Of a stretch of 6,729 nucleotides of DNA, positions 1-4,354 are shown piece after piece. Numbering within the stretch: the stretch's first letter is position 1; each line of letters starts with the position of its first letter. Where the stretch lies: assembly GCA_022707725.1 (NCBI GenBank), contig JAKJAB010000181.1:286-7014 (forward strand). The letters are read 5' to 3'. The notes beneath the pieces were generated by a model. That model did no database searches. It was not told the origin of the DNA and saw nothing but the letters and a program-made list of their open reading frames with translations. The position numbers and the translations under genes are program-made. The stretch comes from Chloroflexota bacterium. Lineage in GTDB: Bacteria; Chloroflexota; Anaerolineae; B4-G1; SLSP01.

Positions 1-470
1 TGGTCGCCGAGACTGGAACTCTGCCGCCGCTGCTGCCGCTGCTCGAAGCGGCGCCTGCGGTGGCGCTCGTCATCGAAGCGCCGACGCGCGCGCAGTTGCC
101 GCCGCCAGACCGCTTCCCGCCGACTGTCGAATTGACGCTGGTGACGCGCGATGGCTCCGCCGGGTATCTGGGGCCGTTGGAATCGCAAGACCCCGCCCCC
201 GCAAACCTGCAGCGCGTGATGCCGCATCTGGCGGAGTTGATCGCCTGGGCGGAGTGCGCGTGCTTTGCGTGCGCGAACGATCGTTATCCGGCGTTGGCCG
301 CCATCGTGCGTGCTGCGCGCATCCAACCACCACCGGACTTCGCGCAGGCGCTCGTCCAGACGCCGATGCCGTGCGGCGTCGGCGCGTGTGAGGTTTGCCG
401 GACGCCAACGCGGATGGGCGAGAGACACGCCTGTATCGATGGCCCCGTTTTCGACATGCTGACATTATGA
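1..470 (+). CDS. pyrK: PyrK-like [2Fe-2S] electron transfer subunit of dihydroorotate dehydrogenase, C-terminal part (5' truncated by window)
   Basis: In type 1B dihydroorotate dehydrogenase, PyrK carries FAD and a [2Fe-2S] cluster and passes electrons from the PyrD flavin to NAD+. The reading frame is open from base 3, so the gene starts before the window. The visible 155 residues cover the end of the ferredoxin-reductase-like NAD-binding region (TGTLPPLLPLLEAA near the start, WAECACFACAND in the middle) and a C-terminal iron-sulfur module. The four cluster ligands are plain: Cys codons at 372, 387, 396 and 432, in the pattern C-x4-C-x2-C-x11-C, followed by DGPVF, which is typical of PyrK. 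Three further Cys lie close together in AECACFAC. The stop overlaps the next start as ATGA, so the two genes are probably translationally coupled. The family call is firm. That it acts on dihydroorotate is less certain, because its PyrD-like partner is unusual. Confidence 0.85.
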   Translation, partial: VAETGTLPPLLPLLEAAPAVALVIEAPTRAQLPPPDRFPPTVELTLVTRDGSAGYLGPLESQDPAPANLQRVMPHLAELIAWAECACFACANDRYPALAAIVRAARIQPPPDFAQALVQTPMPCGVGACEVCRTPTRMGERHACIDGPVFDMLTL

Positions 471-1348
471 TCGAACTTGCACCTCGCCATAAATTTGGTT
501 TGCCCATCGCTTCGCCGGTGATGCCAGCGGCGGGCGCGTTTGGCTATGGCGACACGTACCACGATCTGGTCGACCTGCGCGTTCTGGGTGCGCTCGTCAC
601 CAATCCGGTGAGCCTCGCTCCACGTGAGGCCGCGCGCGGACAGCGGGTTGCCGTCCACAGTGATCATTTCGTCGCGCATACCGGCTTGCCGAATCCCGGC
701 ATACAGCGGGTGCTGCGGCAGTATCGCCAAACGTGGGAACGCCTGCCCATCCCGGTCATCGTACATCTGATTGCCACCACTCCCCTCGAGACGGCGAAAG
801 CAGCAGAGCGGCTCTCCGGCATCCCTAACGTCGCGGGCATTGAGCTAGGGTTGGTGGACAACGTCGCGCCACAGCGGGCGCTCAATCTGCTGGACGCCGC
901 GCGTGCCGACGGCGACCTGCCGGTAATCGTGCGCGTGCCGTTCACCAGTGTGGACGCGCTCGCGCCGTTGCTCGCCGATCACGGGGCCGACGCGCTGACG
1001 CTCACCGCGCCGCCGCGCGCCGTCTTGCCCGTATCGGATGCGCCTGAAGACAGCGAGGCCCGGCGTTATATGCGCGGGAGGCTTTATGGCGCGGCGCTCT
1101 TTCCGCTGCTGTTGAACATCCTGGCGCGTTGGTGCTCTAAACTGCCGGTCCCGGTGATCGCCTGTGGGGGCATCGCCAGCTTGCAAGACGCCATCGCCTG
1201 CCTGGAACTCGGCGCGACGGCGCTCCAGGTCGACGCGCTGCTCTGGCGCGATCCGGCGATGCTGCAACGGATTGCGGAGGGGCTGGCAAAGTTTGATACG
1301 TCACCTATTTCATCGAATATCTCTCCGAAAACCAAACGCCGGTGTTAG
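467..1348 (+). CDS. pyrD: Divergent dihydroorotate dehydrogenase (PyrD class 1B-like) lacking usual catalytic residues
   Basis: This is a 293-residue FMN-binding TIM-barrel protein of the dihydroorotate dehydrogenase family, which normally oxidises dihydroorotate to orotate in pyrimidine synthesis. I start it at ATG 467: this overlaps the pyrK stop (ATGA) and gives MIELAPRHKFGLPIASPVMP, the usual N-terminus. The same frame is open back to 395, but that part would lie inside pyrK. Family marks include AAGAFGYGD (residues 22-29 region), GLPNPG (73-78) and the FMN-phosphate loop IACGGIASLQDA (231-242) with LGATALQVDALLW after it. Key residues differ: the family Lys before x-PR is Asn46 in TNPVSLAPR, the ELNISCPN catalytic loop reads ELGLVDN (126-132) with no Cys or Ser, the Lys of the VKL strand is Arg156, and the late NT motif reads LTAPPR. 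The last ~17 residues (DTSPISSNISPK...) are unlike the family and may be read-through at a junction. It could be an altered-function or inactive paralogue. Confidence 0.8.
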   Translation: MIELAPRHKFGLPIASPVMPAAGAFGYGDTYHDLVDLRVLGALVTNPVSLAPREAARGQRVAVHSDHFVAHTGLPNPGIQRVLRQYRQTWERLPIPVIVHLIATTPLETAKAAERLSGIPNVAGIELGLVDNVAPQRALNLLDAARADGDLPVIVRVPFTSVDALAPLLADHGADALTLTAPPRAVLPVSDAPEDSEARRYMRGRLYGAALFPLLLNILARWCSKLPVPVIACGGIASLQDAIACLELGATALQVDALLWRDPAMLQRIAEGLAKFDTSPISSNISPKTKRRC

Positions 1349-1419
1349 ACTTCGATGATGAAGAACTTCAGGTAGAATTTGCAGCGGTCGAGGAAATTCA
1401 AACGGAGTTACCCGCGTGA
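1297..1419 (+). pseudogene. Truncated 3' remnant of an upstream gene, probably the lost antitoxin of the following PIN toxin
   Basis: In the frame starting at 1297, directly after a TGA at 1294-1296, there are 40 open codons ending in TGA at 1417-1419. They read YVTYFIEYLSENQ, then TPVLDFDDEELQVEF, then AAVEEIQTELPA. The peptide is acidic and looks like real coding sequence. Its stop overlaps the GTG start of the toxin gene by four bases (GTGA), as is usual for antitoxin-toxin pairs. No good start codon is present (a GTG at 1342 would give only 25 residues), and the first part overlaps the end of the pyrD-like gene in another frame. I infer the 5' part of an antitoxin gene was lost when this segment joined the end of pyrD. 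I do not recognise the family, and it does not look like UPF0175, the partner I would expect for DUF3368. Confidence 0.5.
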
Positions 1420-1946
1420 TTGTGGTCTCAGATGCTACTCCGCTGATCGCGTTAGCCAAACTTCATCATCTGGCGCTGCTGCGTGAATTGTTTGGAAATC
1501 TGTACATTCCACAGGCCGTCTACGATGAAGTAACTGTCTCCGCGCCAGCACGTGCTGGCGCCAATGCCGTGCGTCGCGCAGACTGGATTCAGGCGCGCGA
1601 CCCTGTAGACAAGTCAAGGGTCGCCTATCTGCGCGCCGACTTGGACCCCGGTGAAGCTGAAGCATTAGTCCTCGTTGAAGAACTTGCCGCTGATTGGGTA
1701 TTGATCGATGAGATCAAGGCTCGATTGACGGCGGAGAGTTTGGGGATCAAATACATTGGAACGGTCGGGCTGCTTCTTTTAGCGAAACAACGCGGTTATG
1801 GTTCTGCCATTAGGCCGCTTCTAGTACATTGCGCTCTCGCAAATTTCACCTCAGTGACCGTGTCTACCACAGTGTTTTACGCCAGGCTGGGGAATAGCAA
1901 CATCCCCGTTATGCTGGCATCGCGTTTGTCAAGGGGATCTCCATGA
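1416..1946 (+). CDS. DUF3368-type PIN-fold toxin, apparently orphan, with altered C-terminus
   Basis: A 176-residue PIN-domain protein of the DUF3368 type; such proteins are thought to be RNases acting as toxins in type II toxin-antitoxin pairs. The start is GTG 1416, with GGAG at 1404-1407 eight bases upstream. Family marks: VSDATPLIALAKL (residues 4-16, acidic Asp6), YIPQAVYDEV (30-39, Glu38), LDPGEAEAL (76-84), VLIDEIKARLTAESLGI (95-111, Asp98) and GTVGLLLLAK (115-124). After IRPLL (about residue 134) the sequence is poorly family-like, although VFYARLG is still recognisable. The final ~18 residues (NSNIPVMLASRLSRG) look like extra tail, and the protein is somewhat longer than the usual ~155-165. 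It ends in an ATGA overlap with the next gene. No intact antitoxin lies upstream, only the remnant at 1297-1419. The catalytic residues appear intact, so it may be active, silenced in trans, or in decay. Confidence 0.75.
   Translation: MIVVSDATPLIALAKLHHLALLRELFGNLYIPQAVYDEVTVSAPARAGANAVRRADWIQARDPVDKSRVAYLRADLDPGEAEALVLVEELAADWVLIDEIKARLTAESLGIKYIGTVGLLLLAKQRGYGSAIRPLLVHCALANFTSVTVSTTVFYARLGNSNIPVMLASRLSRGSP
1542..1561. repeat. Perfect 20-bp palindrome inside the DUF3368 toxin gene
   Basis: The ten bases GCGCCAGCAC at 1542-1551 are followed at once by their exact reverse complement at 1552-1561, centred on CACGTG. The palindrome sits about 125 nt after the toxin start and encodes the linker SAPARAGA. 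It may be an operator, a cruciform or transcript hairpin site, or a chance product of GC-rich coding sequence. Confidence 0.6.
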
Positions 1947-2443
1947 AACCTTTTGCCCGGATTTGGTTGGTTGTTTTGACGATTTTGGTTCTGGCCTCGT
2001 TGGCGTTGAATGCCTATTTCTTCGTCATCATCACCGGTTTCCGCCAGGGGGCGTTGGACATGGTTGCGAATGCCCGCGCAGAATTGGCGACATTTGGCAA
2101 TGAACCAATCATCGTTGATGTTCAGGTGGATCAAGAGATCCCGTTCGATACCACTATTCCCATCAGCGAGACCTTTGTTTTGCCGCTGGACATCGATTAT
2201 CCGCTTTCCACTGTGATCAACACGTACTTCAATATCCCATTGTTGGGCCGGCAAGAGATCGCCATCCCTATCGAGACGAACATCCCCATCCAGTATACCC
2301 TTGAAGTCCCGATCCAGGTCGAAGTGCCGATTTCACTGACATATCGCCTGCAAACTACGGTACCCGTCGAAGTCGCCCTCCCGCCTGAGATTCGGCTGTC
2401 ACTGGATGAGGCGCTGCAGCAGTTGGAAGCGGAGCTGCAATAG
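1943..2443 (+). CDS. Unknown single-pass membrane-anchored protein with duplicated beta-rich, proline-periodic region
   Basis: I do not recognise this 166-residue protein. The start is ATG 1943, with AAGGGG seven bases or so upstream, overlapping the toxin stop as ATGA. A positive N-terminus (MKPFAR) is followed by one hydrophobic helix (about residues 7-31), giving a likely N-in, C-out topology with no clear signal-peptidase site. Residues 55-146 are a series of short hydrophobic-Pro-hydrophobic triplets (IPF, IPI, LPL, YPL, IPL, then IPI, IPI, VPI, VPI, VPV) with alternating polar and apolar residues, as in beta strands. The Pro spacing 6-8-6-12 occurs twice, which indicates a 42-residue duplication. 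The C-terminus (LSLDEALQQLEAEL) looks like an amphipathic helix. The outer part is acidic. Its place between two toxin genes gives no clear clue to function. A structural or surface-assembly role is only a guess. Confidence 0.75.
   Translation: MKPFARIWLVVLTILVLASLALNAYFFVIITGFRQGALDMVANARAELATFGNEPIIVDVQVDQEIPFDTTIPISETFVLPLDIDYPLSTVINTYFNIPLLGRQEIAIPIETNIPIQYTLEVPIQVEVPISLTYRLQTTVPVEVALPPEIRLSLDEALQQLEAELQ
2138..2368 (+). repeat. Internal 42-residue duplication in the membrane-anchored protein
   Basis: Residues 66-100 (bases 2138-2242) align without gaps to residues 108-142 (bases 2264-2368) at an offset of 42. Prolines 67, 73, 81, 87 and 99 match prolines 109, 115, 123, 129 and 141. In total 11 of 35 positions are identical, and most others pair similar residues (F/I, D/E, L/I, L/V). 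The DNA itself is no longer obviously repeated, so the duplication is old. Confidence 0.7.
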
Positions 2444-2448
2444 TCTTC

Positions 2449-2477
2449 TTGACGAAATCTTCCAATGCATGTAAAAT
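2449..2477 (+). promoter_or_regulatory. Sigma-70-like promoter for the Phd-VapC pair
   Basis: TTGACG at 2449-2454 and TAAAAT at 2472-2477 are separated by exactly 17 bases, giving a predicted transcript start near 2484 and a ~38-nt leader before the antitoxin ATG at 2522. The -35 box begins only 6 bases after the stop of the preceding gene, so the toxin-antitoxin pair probably has its own transcript. Pairs of this type usually repress their own promoter, but I see no convincing palindrome between the promoter and the start codon. Confidence 0.6.
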
Positions 2478-2521
2478 AGCCGTATAAGACACTGAATTCG
2501 ACATCAAAAAAGGCAGCATAG

Positions 2522-2848
2522 ATGTATACAAAAATTCTACCGGTTAGCGATTTGCGCCGCAAGACTAGTGATGTGATCGATATGGTGCGCGAGGGAAGCG
2601 ATGCTGTTTACATCACACAGCATGGTCGCCCGGTCGTCGTGTTGGTGGATTACATGCGCTATGAGACGCTTTTGGCCCAGGTCAAGGCATTGAGTGGGCA
2701 AGTGGAGCGTCCCATGCCCTCCGAAGCATCTGCCACTAGCTACACCACGCGCCTGGCAGGTCTACATCAGAGTGTCTGGGAAGATGTTGATACCGATACT
2801 TATCTTCAGCAGGAACGTGACGCTTGGGAACCTTCGCCGAACGCTTGA
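2522..2848 (+). CDS. Phd/YefM-family antitoxin
   Basis: A 108-residue antitoxin that would bind and neutralise the PIN toxin encoded just downstream and, by family habit, bind its own promoter. The N-terminal ~60 residues are a clear Phd/YefM DNA-binding domain: ILPVSDLRRKTSDVIDMV (5-22), then VYITQHGRPVVVLVDYMRYETLL (29-51). The C-terminal part (about 60-108), including HQSVWEDVDTDTYLQQERDAW, is polar and acidic, as expected for the flexible toxin-wrapping tail. The ATG at 2522 follows an AAGG-containing stretch about 10 bases upstream and lies behind its own promoter at 2449-2477. The 3' end overlaps the toxin frame by 25 bases if the toxin begins at TTG 2824. The gene looks intact. Confidence 0.88.
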   Translation: MYTKILPVSDLRRKTSDVIDMVREGSDAVYITQHGRPVVVLVDYMRYETLLAQVKALSGQVERPMPSEASATSYTTRLAGLHQSVWEDVDTDTYLQQERDAWEPSPNA

Positions 2849-3279
2849 CTGGTCACACGCACGTTGGGTTGGATAGCTGCGTTCTGATTTATCACATCGA
2901 ACGTCATCCTACCTATTTGCCTCTCACGCAGGCCTTGCTCGGCAGCATCGAAGCCGGGCACTTAGCAGCCGTCGTTTCTATTCTGGCGCTCATGGAAGCG
3001 ACGGTGCATCCCTGGCAGTTGCAACGCAGCGACGTTGTGCGGGACTACGAAGAAATCCTGACCCATTTTCCTAATCTGATGCTCAGCGACGTAACCCGCG
3101 ACATTGCCCATCAGGCTGCACGCCTGCGCGCTCAGTATCACCTGCGACCGGCAGATGCGCTGCATGTCGCCACGGCGCTCATCCATGGGGCGACGGCGTT
3201 TGTCACGAATGACCGGGAGTTTGTATACCTGCGAGAAAATATACACGTCATTCTACTGGAAGACTGCATCTCTGTATAG
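2824..3279 (+). CDS. vapC: VapC-like PIN-domain toxin (putative RNase)
   Basis: A 151-residue PIN-domain protein, expected to be a Mg2+-dependent endoribonuclease held in check by the preceding Phd/YefM antitoxin. All four acidic positions typical of the fold are present: Asp17 in VGLDSCVLIYHIERHP, Glu58 in ILALMEATVHP, Asp111 in RPADALHVATAL and Asp130 in FVTNDREF. Length and ends fit the family, so it looks functional. I chose TTG 2824 because AGGA at 2811-2814 is nine bases upstream and the resulting FAERLTGHTHVGLD start resembles relatives. It overlaps the antitoxin by 25 bases. A second possible start, TTG 2845, would overlap the antitoxin stop as TTGA but lacks a good ribosome site. Which RNA it cuts cannot be told from sequence. 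Confidence 0.85.
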   Translation: MGTFAERLTGHTHVGLDSCVLIYHIERHPTYLPLTQALLGSIEAGHLAAVVSILALMEATVHPWQLQRSDVVRDYEEILTHFPNLMLSDVTRDIAHQAARLRAQYHLRPADALHVATALIHGATAFVTNDREFVYLRENIHVILLEDCISV

Positions 3280-3321
3280 TGAAAACCCTCGAAAGCTGCA
3301 AGAAACAGAATTTGTCACCCA

Positions 3322-3338
3322 GGGAAGTGACACTTCCC
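3322..3338. promoter_or_regulatory. Perfect 17-bp palindrome, candidate operator upstream of menG
   Basis: GGGAAGTG at 3322-3329, one central A, then the exact reverse complement CACTTCCC at 3331-3338. A second, overlapping pair, GTCAC (3315-3319) and GTGAC (3327-3331), adds further dyad symmetry. The palindrome centre is 46 bases before the transcript start predicted from the TATAAT at 3364, close to where a -35 box or a bound activator would be. As RNA it could form a six-pair hairpin with a TGACA loop, but no T-run follows, so a terminator is less likely. Confidence 0.5.
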
Positions 3339-3363
3339 ACTACGGGTAAGCCTTGAAGAGGGC

Positions 3364-3369
3364 TATAAT
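3364..3369 (+). promoter_or_regulatory. Consensus -10 box for menG
   Basis: A perfect TATAAT, 76 bases before the chosen menG start. At 16-19 bases upstream there is no TTGACA-like box (the sequence there is around CTACGGGT), so the promoter may depend on an activator, possibly through the palindrome at 3322-3338. A transcript start near 3376 would also exclude the in-frame TTG 3353 and ATG 3368 as starts of menG. Confidence 0.5.
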
Positions 3370-3439
3370 GCCAGCAAGCTGTGATGACAGATTGTGTGCT
3401 CATGGCAACAGCGCACCGGCTCGCCAGGACTTTTACTTT

Positions 3440-4183
3440 ATGGACCTTGACGATAATCACCAGATCGTACCTTCACATATCGGGCAAAATGCGGCGCAAA
3501 AGCGAACGATAAGGACGTTGTTCACCCGCATCGCGCCGAGCTACGACAGGATCAACCGGATACTTTCGCTTGGACAGGATCAAAACTGGCGCAAACACGC
3601 GCTGGCCCGCGCGCAAATCCCTTCCGGTGGAAAGTTGCTGGACATCGCTACCGGCACGGGGGATGTGGCGCTGCTGGCCGCAGAGCGGCTCCCCGCTGTG
3701 CAGATCGTCGGCGCAGACTTGACTCTGGCGATGTTGGATGTGGCGCGGGAGAAAGCGCGCAAGCAGGTCGCCCGGCGGATTGGTTGGGTGAACAGCGACG
3801 GGCTGGCGCTCGCCTTTCCAAGCGACACGTTCGACGCCGTCATTTCTGTGTTTATGCTGCGTAACGTCCCCGACATGAGCCGGGCGTTCGTCGAGCAAGT
3901 GCGGGTGGTGCGGCCCGGCGGCCGGGTGGTATGCCTGGAGATGACGTGGCCGCGGCGCTTTCCGCTGACGTGGTTTTTCTGGCTGTACTTTTTTGGTGTT
4001 GCGCCACTGCTTGGACAACTGATCGCGAAAAATCGCGCTGCATACATCTACTTGCCCCAGTCCGTGCGGCAGTTTCCTGCGCCCGCAGCCACTGCGAAGG
4101 TCATGGAAGCCGCCGGATTGCGCGAGGTTTCGTGGGAATTGAAGATGTTGGGGACAGTGGCGATTTTTGTGGGGATGAAGTAA
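3440..4183 (+). CDS. menG: Demethylmenaquinone/ubiquinone C-methyltransferase (UbiE/MenG)
   Basis: A 247-residue SAM-dependent methyltransferase that adds the ring methyl in the last step of menaquinone synthesis (or the matching ubiquinone step), working on a membrane-bound substrate. ATG 3440 has CAGGA at 3425-3429, ten bases upstream, and gives the usual family length. Family marks: LFTRIAPSYDRINRILSLGQ (27-46) with Trp50, where the usual His of the first UbiE signature is Asp47; SAM-binding LLDIATGTGDVAL (66-78); acidic ADLTLAMLD; SVFMLRNVPD; VVRPGGRVVCLEMTWP, close to the second UbiE signature; and YIYLPQSVRQFP near the end. Menaquinone rather than ubiquinone is inferred from the likely lineage. 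The gene probably has its own promoter (TATAAT 3364). Its TAA stop is the first three bases of a tandem repeat array. Confidence 0.92.
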   Translation: MDLDDNHQIVPSHIGQNAAQKRTIRTLFTRIAPSYDRINRILSLGQDQNWRKHALARAQIPSGGKLLDIATGTGDVALLAAERLPAVQIVGADLTLAMLDVAREKARKQVARRIGWVNSDGLALAFPSDTFDAVISVFMLRNVPDMSRAFVEQVRVVRPGGRVVCLEMTWPRRFPLTWFFWLYFFGVAPLLGQLIAKNRAAYIYLPQSVRQFPAPAATAKVMEAAGLREVSWELKMLGTVAIFVGMK

Positions 4184-4285
4184 TGGGTAATGAGTAATGA
4201 GTAATGGGTAATGAGTAATGAGTAATGAGTAATGAGTAATGGGTAATGGGTAATCGGTAATTGGCAACTCGTTATTCGCTATTCG
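4181..4285. repeat. Tandem heptamer array (15 units) with stepwise drifting sequence
   Basis: Ten perfect TAATGRG units fill 4181-4250. The same 7-bp register then continues with TAATCGG (4251), TAATTGG (4258), a hybrid unit (4265-4271), TTATTCG (4272) and CTATTCG (4279). The first unit contains the menG stop codon. On the + strand the array has stops in all three frames. On the minus strand it is open in all frames and would encode an ITHYPLL-like heptapeptide repeat, which I regard as non-coding. Short heptamer satellites of this general kind are known, for example the STRR repeats of filamentous cyanobacteria. Confidence 0.9.
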
Positions 4286-4349
4286 CTGATTCGCTCATTC
4301 GCTGATTCGCTGATTCACTGATTCGCCCATTCGCTCATTCGCTGATTCT
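4286..4349. repeat. Tandem octamer array (8 units) continuing the heptamer array
   Basis: Eight units of consensus CTSATTCG run without a break from the last heptamer, CTATTCG. The unit length grows by one base: CTATTCG becomes CTGATTCG or CTCATTCG. Variants are at 4310 (final A), 4326 (CCC start) and 4342 (final T). The array ends five bases before ATG 4355, so it and the heptamers fill almost all of the menG to carboxyltransferase gap. I see no separate promoter or terminator in this gap. Confidence 0.88.
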
Positions 4350-4354
4350 TTCCA

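Noticed and set aside
395..466. Upstream in-frame extension of the pyrD-like gene to 395
   Set aside because: It would lie inside the iron-sulfur coding part of pyrK. The ATG at 467 in an ATGA overlap gives the normal family N-terminus.
3322..3338. Palindrome as intrinsic terminator of the vapC unit
   Set aside because: The possible hairpin has only six pairs and is followed by ACTACGGG rather than a T-run. The nearby TATAAT makes an operator more likely.
3353..3439. Upstream in-frame starts of menG (TTG 3353, ATG 3368)
   Set aside because: They overlap or precede the consensus -10 box and lack ribosome sites. ATG 3440 has CAGGA ten bases upstream and gives normal family length.
3473..4267. 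Long minus-strand open frame (264 codons) across menG that begins with ITHYPLL-like repeats
   Set aside because: The repeat part is open in every minus-strand frame because 7 is not a multiple of 3, and the rest is the antisense of a well-supported menG. The protein has no family marks.
4181..4349. Repeat array as a CRISPR
   Set aside because: Units are 7-8 bp, directly adjacent, with no spacers and no cas genes nearby.
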